This document shows positions 55,176-64,000 of a stretch of DNA of 64,000 bases, one piece after another. Within the stretch, counting starts at the first letter, position 1. Each line of letters begins with the position of its first letter. The position numbers were made by a program, and so were the translations under genes. The notes beneath the pieces were generated by a model. That model saw nothing but the letters and a program-made list of their open reading frames with translations, did not search any database and had not been told where the DNA came from. Source of the DNA: Zygnema cylindricum (Eukaryota; Streptophyta; Zygnematophyceae; Zygnematales; Zygnemataceae); contig JBBHKE010000997.1 in NCBI GenBank assembly GCA_037447655.1, positions 44,970 through 108,969 on the forward strand, written 5' to 3'.

Positions 55176-58100
55176 CCCTTCCCTCCCTCCCTCCCAGCCT
55201 TGAACTTGTTTTTTTTTTTACAACTCTGAAGGATGTTGTATAGTTTTTTTTTTGTTTTTTTATTTTTGTCGTTTCTGTTCCTTTTGGGCTGATTTCAGGA
55301 AGGCCTTTTTTTATCCTCAAGCGATTCCCGGTCAAAATATAATCGACAAACACAAATCTTTGGTACACATCTTACCTTCAATTTTTTGGTTTTTAATCTC
55401 TGTTTTTTCTTTTAACTAAGATTTTTTGAAATAAGAGTGTTTTCGGCTCTGGAGAAGGAGAAAAAAGAAACAGCAATGAAGTCTTTTATTTCCGTATCAA
55501 ATATTCAGATTTTGGCTGCTTTATTATCTTTTTCCACGAAATGTAGGCCCAGGCAAATAATCCCTTTGACGATCTTATCCATCTTTATTAGTGTGGGTTC
55601 ATTAGCATTTGCAAGTGTGTATGTACAATGTGATTCTTCTCTAAAAGGTAAAAAATACGTTTAAAGGGTTAGAGGCCACAAAAGGTAAATTTTTTAACGT
55701 GGGCCCAGAAAAAAAATAATTTTGATGATATTTTCTACGGTTATTAATGTCCGCAAAAACAGTACATTGTCAGATACTGGGATGTGTTTTAAATAAATAA
55801 ATAGAAAAATACACTCGACGATGTTTCAATAGTTTATGTACAGATGGTTTAACAGAGACTTGTAAAACCATCATTTAACAATTTTTTCTTCATGGGTTTC
55901 CTTTCCATGTATATTCTTACCTTAACGAATATATCGTTCACCGTACGATAAATCTGAATCGTCAACACTTCAGATTTGTGTGGAGATGGAAAAGAAAAGA
56001 GCTGAAAGAAATAGAGGGGTACAAACTATTGAAAAATACTGACGATCCTGAATTAAGTATTCAAACTTAATTTATGAAATTCATAGCATTTGCAAGCCGT
56101 GAGTATGTAATGTGACGATTCCACATCGGTCATGTCACTAAAGACAAAAAACAATAAAGACACTAAAAGGTAAAAGACTTGAGAAAGGTAAAAGACATTA
56201 AATGACAAAAGGCACTAAGAGATAAAAGGCATGAAAAGACGAATGGCACTAAAGGATGAAATATAGATATCAAAAGATAAAAGACACCAAAAGTGGAGAA
56301 GGCATTAAATAACGAGGGGCAGTGCACATCGCTTGCCACTTTTAGAGCAAAATTGTTATTAGTAGAAAGGTGGAATTATAATTAATAGTGGTGGTGATGG
56401 TGGTGGAATTAATATATTGGTATGGGATTCCACATTATTTCCTGTATTAATTTTTGTTTTAAATATACTAAGAAATTTTAGTACAAAGACGCACATTTGT
56501 GCTTCTGCTAATGTCGGAAATAGGTTTCTAAAGAAGTTGTAAAAAGATGACTTGTAAATTTCAGCGACAGTGTGTTAGCATTACACCACTACATTGTTCG
56601 TCGCTATCATAGTAATAAAAATGTTAGTATAAAGCGGAGGTTACAGTGCCCATCACTATTAGTGTTGAACAAATCACTTTTTCTCACCGAAGGTTTTTGA
56701 TTTTTAATGCTGACGCCACGGTTAAAAGGTGACACTGCGTTACCTTTGTCTGTTCCCGTTTTAAAAATTATCTAGCAATTGATGATAAAGTGAAAGACAT
56801 TTTAGTGCCTGAAAAATGTCTTACTCTAATAGTGGTGGAGATTGTAGGATTGATGCTGTCCACTCCACATGACTGAATTAGTGTATTATTTAGTGTTGCT
56901 TGTCGGTGGCCTTATATAAATATCCGATCATCGGCTTTTTTTCACTTACTCATAATCTGCATATCGTCGACATATTGCACTTGAGGATATTGCCCAGTAA
57001 ACGATATATTATAGGATTTAGGGTTTTTGACATCTTTTGTAGTTTTTGTCGGTGGGAATGACTTCATGTCCTCCCAGACGGTTACAGGTTTGCGATGTGA
57101 CGGATAAATATGCGTCGTGGTTGATTTTTTTGCAGAATATTAAGTCCCGATAAGTACAGATGTCATATGCTGACCAATCCTCGCTGTCTTCCTTTCCCGG
57201 AAATGAGACGTTTTATCGTTTTTTTGTATTTTTCAACTACAAAACGATTTCGAGACATGCCTCTCGTCCGGTACTGGAGTACAGTACAGTAGAGTATTGT
57301 ATGTACTAGCAGTAAACGACAGTGTTCTGTAAGAGATCTAATACGGTATATTACGATATACATACGTTTAACACCAATAAACATTTATCGGTCAACTACC
57401 AAAAACATCGGGTTGTTGGGCCGATTGATTATTCGTTATATCGAATTATTGGGGGAAATGTGGTTGGCTCATCATGGATGAGAAACCCTACTATTAATTT
57501 TGATAGGAGTAAAATGGAAAATCTACTAAGTTTCAAATATTCTTTGACTAGCACCTGTTAAATAAACCCCTACGAAATCTATTGCAGGTCACCAAAAACA
57601 TCATTGAAAGTGTGGATGATATTTTTTGATAACTCTTATGAGTCTCTTTATTAACAATTCACGAATAAGAAAGTTGATTGTTGTAATCTGGAATAAGTTG
57701 CGTAATTGTCAAGTTGTTTTGATGCCTCGTTTTTTCCATCAACTTTCATTTTCTCTATTGTACTCATTAATTATTTAATCTAATCAATCTAATCTTAATC
57801 TAATCTAATCTATTTTTTTTTTCTCTTTTTTTCCTTGTACTCGCAGACTCATATCGGAGCTCGTGGCTTTGCGTCAGATGGTGTGTACACTGAATAAGAC
57901 ATTTTTTTTTTCTTTCGTTTTTTTTTTTTTTTCCTGAGGGGCTGTAAATCGAGAAGATTCTATTTTTCTCTGTTTTTCTATCTCTTCAACGTCAGTTTTT
58001 ATGCCAGATGGGTGGTGTTATTTTGACAATCGGTTCCTCGTAACTTAAACCTAAATTAAAGATGCCATTCTTTCAAGCCAAAATTTTGAAGCTGTCATTT

Positions 58101-58742
58101 AATTAGTCAAAAACAGTTGTCAAAGTTGTACATGTTTTTTTTTTTTACCAGTAATCCCTTTGATCAAGCTCAGATGTTATATCTCTTCGATTCACATTTC
58201 AGTTATAAAGTGTTTTTCTTCATATTTACTTTTCCTTCTATGGTGATCCTAGGTCAGTATTGAATTCCCTGAAAATTTCTTATCTATTTGTCTCTCTGAG
58301 ATTCTTTTTAACCTTTTATGTATTATAAGGGAAGACTACTAACAGAGTTGGTTTCTCGTAGCCCGGGTTTTTTGTCTTTTGCATTGAAACCTTTTCTTCT
58401 TTTTGCAGTCCAGCTGTTACCGTTTTTACAGTCTATATTTTTGTCTTTTTCCGCACAGTTTTTTGTCATTTTACTTCTCAGATTTTTGTTTTTTCTGGTG
58501 TTTGAATGGGCCACAGGTCTCCCAGACCATGAAGTCCTTACTATGCCTTCCCTGTCTCCCACGATGGTGGGCTCCTTTTCCTATTCATTCAATAAAAGTT
58601 CATTTATTTCTACAAACGTAGTTGATTTCAAAATGCTCCTCTCTCTCTCTCTCTCGCTTTCTCCCTCTCTCACTTTCTCTCTTCTCCCTTTCTCTCACTT
58701 TTTTCCCCTCTCTCTTTCTCTCTCTCTTCTCTCTCTCTCTCC

Positions 58743-58781
<39 letters not shown>

Positions 58782-61682
58782 GCTTGGTAGTCGCAGCTTA
58801 TGGTTTTCCTGTTAAGCTTTTTCATATCTCATATTTAGAGTGGAACGTTGATTAGGAGAGAGAGGGAGAGTGAAAGAAAGAATTTAAGAAACAACACAGC
58901 TTGTTATGGTTTCTTTTGACAATTTTTAACAACTGTGTCAGTAATTCTATTCCACACTAATATTTGTACAGTTCTTACAATCCATGTTCTTTCTATAGAA
59001 CTCTTATTTTATACTGAGCAAAATTTGCTTATCATTCCCCTTTAGATTTGTGTTAATTTTGTCTTTGGAAAAAATGTGAAGGGAATTCAAAGAGGGCCTT
59101 AAGGTGATGACTAACTTTTCTCTTCTTTTCTTTTCTTTTCTTGTCGTTTCTTTTCTTTTCTTTTATACAGACTCAAGGCAACCTAGTGGAATGGAAGAAA
59201 AAGGAGGGAGAGGAGGTGAGCTTTGCAAACTTTCAATTCTTCTTTAGTTAATTTGAATGGGATTTGGTTTTTTTTTGTAGTCCAATTTCAAATTCTTCTT
59301 TTCTTTTTTGCTGCGGGAATATAAATAATTTATTTTATTTTTTACAGCTTAGCCTTTGTATATTCCAGTTTCAAGATTTCTTCTTTGGTTTTTTTCCCTA
59401 TGTGAGCTTTTCAGTAGGAAATGGTAACTATAAGAAGAGAAGAAGAATTTCTTGTTGTGAATTAAGCTATATTCTTAAGGGTAATCGATTTTTCATAGCG
59501 AGTTTAATTTAGAGAAGGATCTGTACTTTCTCGTACCTCTGAAATCTCAGTTTTTTAAACTGATTTTGAATCTTCTAGGAAATATTGATTTAGATTTACT
59601 TTGAAACTCTCATATTTTGGATTTCTTAGGCGTTTCCACAATCCCTCTTTATTAAGGTTCTTGAGTTACGTTTTTTCTTTTTCAGTCTTCTGTTGGTACA
59701 CCGCCCATCCTTATTAGAGTTGATAACACTAATTCGGTTGCGACTTTTTTTGGCCGAAAATCACAAAATAGTGTTAACAACACTATTTAAGGGAGTGGAC
59801 TACAATTTGCCACGAGTTCTTGCACTAAAATAGTATCGAATTTTGCATTAACAGTCATGCATCCTTAACTCTATTATAACTCAGAACTAGTAACTAATAA
59901 TTAATAACTAATAACTAATAACTTGTAACAACTTATACTAATGACTAGTAGTAACGCTAGTAATGATGGGAAGTTGCTTTCTCACAACATTCTTTGAATG
60001 TAGGCGATTTTGAGGACAGGTGTCGGCAGGAGACGTCTTGTGTGTAATTGAGACAGATAAAGCGACTCTCGACAACGAATCTCAAGAAGACGGGTGTGTT
60101 TTCCTACTTGTAATATAGAATATATGGCACCACTAATATGTAATATATACACATCATTTTGAATTTGACATTTTTCAGGCACTCAAACGTCTTTAACTTT
60201 ATTGTCGACCGACTCTTGGACTTTTTTTTTTGTTGATAGAGATAAATCATAAGGTATCGTTTCATCTTTCGATGGTGATCTCACGAAGAATCACCAAGAA
60301 AAGTTACTAAGTGTAATTGATAAGATAAAGCAACTTTCGACAATGAATCTCAGGGAGACGAGTGTGTTTTTCCTACTCGTAAAATATAATATATGGCACC
60401 ACTATAATATATAATATATGCCCATCACTTATAGTATTTGACGTTTTTCGAGCACTCAAACGTCTTTGTGGTTTCATTTATTTCGTTTCACAACTCTTCT
60501 ATCTAAACTATGTTTGAATTCGACATTTATATCCTATATACAATTTTCCTATATATATCCTATATTCTATATACATTTCTCACTTTTATATCATCGAGTC
60601 ACAGTAGTCTGCAATATACTAAAGACTATTTTTTAAAATAGACTTTTGCTATTTGTTTCCGGTTTCGTCTCACGGCTTTTTTAGGGTTTCCATTTACTTC
60701 CCTTCTTTTTGACGCTTATAGAAATATTAGGGTTTTTTAGGGTTTTTTTAGAAATAAATTTGACGACTAAAGAAACATACTGAAATTAGAAAAATTCCAT
60801 ACTATTGAGTGAACCCTTTCAAAGGGAAAAACACACGGAACGAAAGTAAAAAAAGGAGGGGGGGAGGGGGGGAGGGAGGGAAGGATGGGGAGGAGGGAGA
60901 GAGGGAGGGAGAGAGAAAGAGGAAAGGAGGGAGAGAGAGACCGGAAAATAGACTTTGACCATACCCCTTTCTTTTGGGCCTGGGGGGGGGAGATCGAGAG
61001 AGAGGGGGAGAGGAGGGAGAGGGAGAGAGAGAGGGAGGGAAGGAGGGAGAGGGGCAGAGGGGGAGAGGGGGGGGGGAGGGAGGGGGGGAGAGGGGGGAGA
61101 GGGGCAGAGGGGGGAGGGGGGGAGAGGGGGAGAGGGGCAGAGGGGCAGAAGGGGAGAGGGGGAGAGGGGGAGAGCGGGAGAGGGGGAGAGGGGGAGGGAG
61201 AGGGAGAGGGAGCGAGAGAGAGTGAGGGAGGGCGAGAGAGAGAGAGACTACAAAATTGTAAAATTTCCTTAGTGTCTGGATTGTACAATACCAATAGATG
61301 TTTTGATGTAAAATTACTATGAACTTCTTCAAATATATATTTCGATCCCAATCTCGAAGTGTATACCGAGATTTTGTCCCTCTATACAAAGCTTTTGTTT
61401 TTAGTTTCTTTTGTTACTTCCGATTAATGTGGATAACTTCAAGAAAAACCGGTGAAACTTAATTGATTAATTGGTTGTTTGATTAATTGATTATTTGATG
61501 TATTAATTAATTGATTTTATTGATACTGTTGACACACAGTTTAAAGTAAGTGGAGGCAATTTTATGAAATCGAGTAGAATAATTTTTTGAAAGATGGCAT
61601 TTTTTTTTTTTGACATTTCGGATCCATTTGCAAATTATGTGGGATGAAGGAAAGTGAAAAAAATGGCTTTTTAGTATTCTTA

Positions 61683-61720
<38 letters not shown>

Positions 61721-63619
61721 TTCTCTCTCTCTCTCCCTCTCTCCCTTTCTCTCCCTCTCTCTCTCTCCTCTCTCTCTCTCTCTCCTGTCGATCTTCAAGT
61801 GTCATATAAAAAAGCAATACACCTCTCAATGAAATAAAATTGGTACCAAATAAATCTTAGTCCCTACTTTTTAAATTTTACACGTGAATTAGTGTGGAAA
61901 CGTGGAAATTAGTGCGGGATTTTCTTTGATATTTGAGGCTCTCGTTGGTGGGAGGTAGTGTGTTTGAAACTTTTTGCAAACCAAGTTTTTTTTTTTTTCC
62001 GAGAGGTTTGTTTTTCGAATTTTTTTTGTCTATTTTTAATTTGTGTATGAGATTTCGTTGTTGGTTTTTTCTATTTGAATGAATGAATGAATGAACGAGT
62101 ATTAGAATCCACTATAATTATTATTATTTTATAATTATTATTATCATTATTGCTATTATTATTATTATTATTATTATATGTAACTGAGATTGAAAATTAT
62201 TCTTATAATTATGTAGCTGAGATTGAAAATTATTCTTATAATTATGTAGCTGAGATTGAAAATTTCAAACAATAATACTGTATACATTTATGTATTAATG
62301 ACACAAAGTCTATTGTGTATTCTTTTATTTTCATATTTTCATACCAAGAATAGAGTAATTTTATACAAATGTATTTTGTAAACAAGTAATGACTAAATGG
62401 AAAAGATTCCCAATTTCTTGGGCAGGTTTTTGGCCAAAATATTGGTCGATTCTGGATCGAAAGATGTACCAGTCGGTACGGCTATCGCAATTATGGTCAG
62501 TTATTTTCTGGTTTTTCTGGTTTTAAACAACATTTTTAAGAGTTTTTTTTTCAAGAATGCTTTTTGTTTTACGATTTTCCTCTATGTTAACCAGTGCAAT
62601 TATGGTCTATCATTTTAACAGGGCTTCTCTTTTATTCTTTCTTCAAGGGCTCGGTTTCTGGTTTTTCTCATCGTAAAAAAGAAGTTTTGGAAGGAGGGAA
62701 GAAGTTCATAACTTTTAAAAAAAGTAAACCGGTTTTGTTTATCAAGGTTCTCGCGATACAATGCTGATAATGTGTAGTTTTTGCTTCAATATTGGTTCAA
62801 TTTTAACCTTAATTCGGTTCATTTTTTTTTTCCAGTTTTGGTTTCGGTTCAGTTTTTGCTTGTTCGGTTTTTTTTTCTTTCGTTTTTTTCTGACTTTAAC
62901 CGAGGTCTGGTTCAAAAAACCCTAAAAAAGTTTCACCTAATTTTGTTATAAGTTTTTTTTGTAATTGCTTCTCGAAGTCTGGGAATTTCTTTTTTTAATC
63001 TGGACGGTCAAGATACAGTTGTAAAATTTCACATTTTTTGAGTGTCAAAACATATAAAAAATGGAAACAAATAAAAAATGGAAACAAATAAGAAATGGAA
63101 CCTTAACTGAATTTTTTTTTCAAGCTAAAGGATTCCACACTAATTTGTCTGCAGGCAGAGAGCGCCGAGGACGTTCCTAAATTTGCAAATTACAGTTCTC
63201 AGGAAACTTCCAAGTCCTCTCCTCCTCCTCCCTCACACGATGAGAAATCGTCTTCTCCACCTCCTCCTCCTTCTCCCTCTCCCTCTACCCCTGCACCTCC
63301 CTCTGGACCCGAGCCCTCCCTCTTAGGCCCTTCTGTAAAACGCCTTTTAAAAGAAAGTGGTATCGACCCGAGGACAATCGTAGGAACCGGTCCTCGAGGA
63401 ATTATTATTAAGGGAGATGTTTTATTAGCAATAGAAAAAGGAGCTTCTCCTTCTTCTAAATCTCCCTCTCCCTCTCCTCCCTCTCCTCCTCTTCCTCCTC
63501 CTCCTCCTCCTCCTCCTTCAAAAGGGTCGGAAGATAAATCGCAAAAGACACCATCTTCTCCGAAAACTCTTCCATCTCAAGGCTTATATGAGGATATTCC
63601 CAATTCACAAATTCGAAAG
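54616..63619 (+). CDS. Pyruvate dehydrogenase E2, dihydrolipoyl acetyltransferase (3' partial, seven exons)
   Basis: The E2 core subunit of the mitochondrial pyruvate dehydrogenase complex moves acetyl groups from E1 to CoA on a lipoyl-lysine arm. Exons are 54616-54768, 57847-57880, 58517-58566, 59171-59215, 60020-60093, 62426-62495 and 63155-63619, all phase-consistent (297 codons). Residues 1 to about 60 are an Arg/Ser-rich mitochondrial transit peptide (MAPAVGRSLLAAVVRRARLP, later IGARGFASDG). Residues about 65-142 are one lipoyl domain (TMPSLSPTM, LVEWKKKEGEE, VLCVIETDKATL) with lipoyl Lys108. A Pro/Ser-rich linker follows, then the peripheral-subunit-binding domain at about 198-236 (VKRLLKESGIDPRTIVGTGP), a second linker, and YEDIPNSQIRK at the edge of the catalytic domain, which lies beyond the window. 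The ATG has G at -3 and +4. Two exons have decayed tandem copies. Confidence 0.93.
54690..55190 (+). repeat. Tandem duplication of the E2 exon 1 tail and intron start
   Basis: 54690-54960 and 54963-55190 share TGACGTC, TCTCGTGCCAAATATTCAGG, the CTCCCTCCCCCTTCTCCTTC intron run, TTCATTTTGAATCGTTGAAA, AGATTATTGCAAATCTGTGA and a CT microsatellite. In the second copy the donor CACGTAACTT has become TGCTTAACTT, so it cannot splice there. Confidence 0.88.
54903..54958. repeat. (CT)n microsatellite, E2 intron 1
   Basis: Pure CT run in the first copy of the duplicated block; a shorter run at 55147-55175 is in the second copy. Confidence 0.92.
55191..57846. other. E2 intron 1 remainder
   Basis: No coding exon or element delimited. 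AAAGACACTAAAAGG-like strings repeat at about 56150-56320, and TAATC repeats occur at about 57775-57812, near the acceptor of exon 2. Confidence 0.4.
57847..57880 (+). CDS. E2 exon 2 (34-nt microexon)
   Basis: ACTCGCAG acceptor, GTGTGT donor; THIGARGFASDG (Gly split). It links the transit peptide to the lipoyl domain; the ARGF motif resembles the processing-site region of plant mitochondrial E2. Confidence 0.82.
58517..58566 (+). CDS. E2 exon 3 (lipoyl domain start)
   Basis: CCACAG acceptor, GTGGGC donor; LPDHEVLTMPSLSPTM is the opening of an E2 lipoyl domain. Confidence 0.9.
58636..58783. repeat. CT-rich microsatellite, E2 intron 3
   Basis: CTCTCT run with CCCTCT, CTTTCT and CTCGCT interruptions. 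Confidence 0.9.
59171..59215 (+). CDS. E2 exon 4 (45 nt)
   Basis: TATACAG acceptor after a TTTTC repeat, GTGAGC donor; TQGNLVEWKKKEGEE, phase 0. Confidence 0.88.
59699..59972. mobile_element. Foldback-type element, family 3 copy b, E2 intron 4
   Basis: Starts CACCGCCCATCCTTATTAG after TA and matches 50231-50430 over GATAACACTAATTCGGTTG, TTTGGCC and GGACTACAATTTGCCACG. The right end TAGTAATGATGGG is imperfect. It ends about 50 bp before exon 5. Confidence 0.6.
60020..60093 (+). CDS. E2 exon 5 (lipoyl lysine)
   Basis: GACAG acceptor, GTGTGT donor; VSAGDVLCVIETDKATLDNE then SQEDG. DKA carries the lipoyl Lys108. Confidence 0.88.
60305..60466 (+). pseudogene. Decayed tandem copy of E2 exon 5 and its downstream intron
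   Basis: GTGTAATTGATAAGATAAAG and CTTTCGACAATGAATCTCAG repeat the exon 5 core about 272 bp downstream. GTGTGTTTTTCCTACTCGTA, ATATATGGCACCACTA and GCACTCAAACGTCTTT follow as after the true exon. A 4-base loss shifts the frame, so the copy cannot encode the lipoyl loop. Confidence 0.85.
60856..61247. repeat. GGGAGA-rich tract, E2 intron 5
   Basis: About 390 bp of GA and G-run sequence on the + strand, opposite in polarity to the CT tracts elsewhere in this gene. Pro/Ser or Gly/Arg/Glu ORFs across it are artefacts. Confidence 0.9.
61681..61785. repeat. (CT)n microsatellite, E2 intron 5
   Basis: CTCTCT run with TTTCTC and CCCTCT interruptions. Confidence 0.9.
62125..62272. repeat. (ATT)n and 36-bp tandem repeat, E2 intron 5
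   Basis: An ATT run (62125-62177) is followed by about 2.5 copies of a 36-bp unit starting GAGATTGAAAATTATTCTTA. Confidence 0.88.
62426..62495 (+). CDS. E2 exon 6 (lipoyl domain end)
   Basis: GGGCAG acceptor, GTCAGT donor; completes Gly, then FLAKILVDSGSKDVPVGTAI and AIM. Confidence 0.9.
63155..63619 (+). CDS. E2 exon 7 (linker, subunit-binding domain)
   Basis: CTGCAG acceptor, GTTAGG donor, 155 codons: AESAEDVPKFANYSSQ, a Pro/Ser linker, the binding domain (GPSVKRLLKESGIDPRTIVG and PRGIIIKGDVLLAI), a second Pro-rich linker and YEDIPNSQIRK. The linkers are encoded by CCT/TCC runs. Confidence 0.92.
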
Positions 63620-64000
63620 GTTAGGGTTTTTCGATCTCTTTTTTGGGTTTTTCTCTAAAAAAATTAAGTCTCTTTGAAAATGTAATGGGTTAATTGTACA
63701 TCTTTGTAATGTAAGGATTTTTTTCGTTTTAAGAAAAGTTTTTATATGGCTTTTTATTTAATAGGGCGATAGGAATAGTTGACAATTTTTTTCGAGGTTT
63801 CGAAGGTCTTATTATGAGAGGAGAGGCTTTAAAAAACTTAGAAAATAAAATTTGAAATTTAGGAAATAAATATTGAAATTTGGAAAATTAAGGTTGAAAT
63901 TGCAAAACAAAAGATGTGACCGCATGAGTGAGTGAGTTTGAAAGGTTTTTTAGTGAGTTTGAATTTTTTTCTCTTTTTTTAGGTTTTTAGGTTTTTTTTG
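63620..64000. other. E2 intron 7 start
   Basis: T-rich intron; the catalytic-domain exons lie beyond the window. Confidence 0.6.

Noticed and set aside
60767-61389. Pro/Ser-rich and Gly/Arg/Glu-rich ORFs
   Set aside because: Products of the GGGAGA tract in E2 intron 5, open on both strands.

Overview
This window is nuclear DNA of a eukaryote with an AT-rich, repeat-laden genome, spliceosomal introns of one to several kb, and many retrotransposon fossils. A streptophyte (green alga or land plant) fits best. The evidence is a plant-style leucine-rich-repeat gene built from 72-nt exons, a carrier that reads like plant peroxisomal adenine nucleotide carriers (PNC), a plant-like mitochondrial pyruvate dehydrogenase E2, and several Ty1/copia elements. 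I cannot name the species.

Three cellular genes, all on the + strand, can be supported exon by exon with matching splice phases. (1) About 1.5-12.8 kb: the 3' part of an LRR-EGF receptor-like protein. It has three near-identical 72-nt LRR exons, then an LRR-end/EGF-like exon and a proline-rich exon. The 5' end lies upstream of the window. (2) 43.56-48.74 kb: a complete six-exon PNC-type carrier of 406 aa. (3) 54.6-63.6 kb: seven exons (297 aa) of dihydrolipoyl acetyltransferase, covering transit peptide, lipoyl domain, linker and E3/E1-binding domain. The catalytic domain continues beyond the window.

The rest is mobile and repetitive DNA. 7.4-9.3 kb holds a small, rearranged LTR element whose LTRs carry a tRNA-like Pol III promoter, flanked by the target duplication GCACG. 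9.3-10.3 kb is a copia pol fossil. 15.3-25.5 kb is a graveyard of LTR-element gag fragments. 26.02-31.95 kb is a decayed but structurally complete copia element on the - strand, flanked by GATTG and nested inside the gag gene of another copia element. 37-38.8 kb and 52.4-53.6 kb hold complementary halves of one non-LTR-like reverse transcriptase family. 39.2-41.4 kb is a terminal-inverted-repeat (TIR) element containing a second one. Small foldback elements flanked by TA lie at 35.8, 49.7, 50.2, 54.0, 54.3 and 59.7 kb.

The most unusual recurrent feature is local tandem duplication of segments that span exon-intron borders. PNC intron 1 holds one extra copy of the exon 1 tail and five decayed copies of the exon 2 head. 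E2 has a second copy of the exon 1 tail whose splice donor is destroyed, and a broken second copy of exon 5. The LRR gene shows the constructive version: open, correctly phased 72-nt exons repeated with kilobases of intron. The same kind of duplication (60-250 bp) recurs inside the retroelements.
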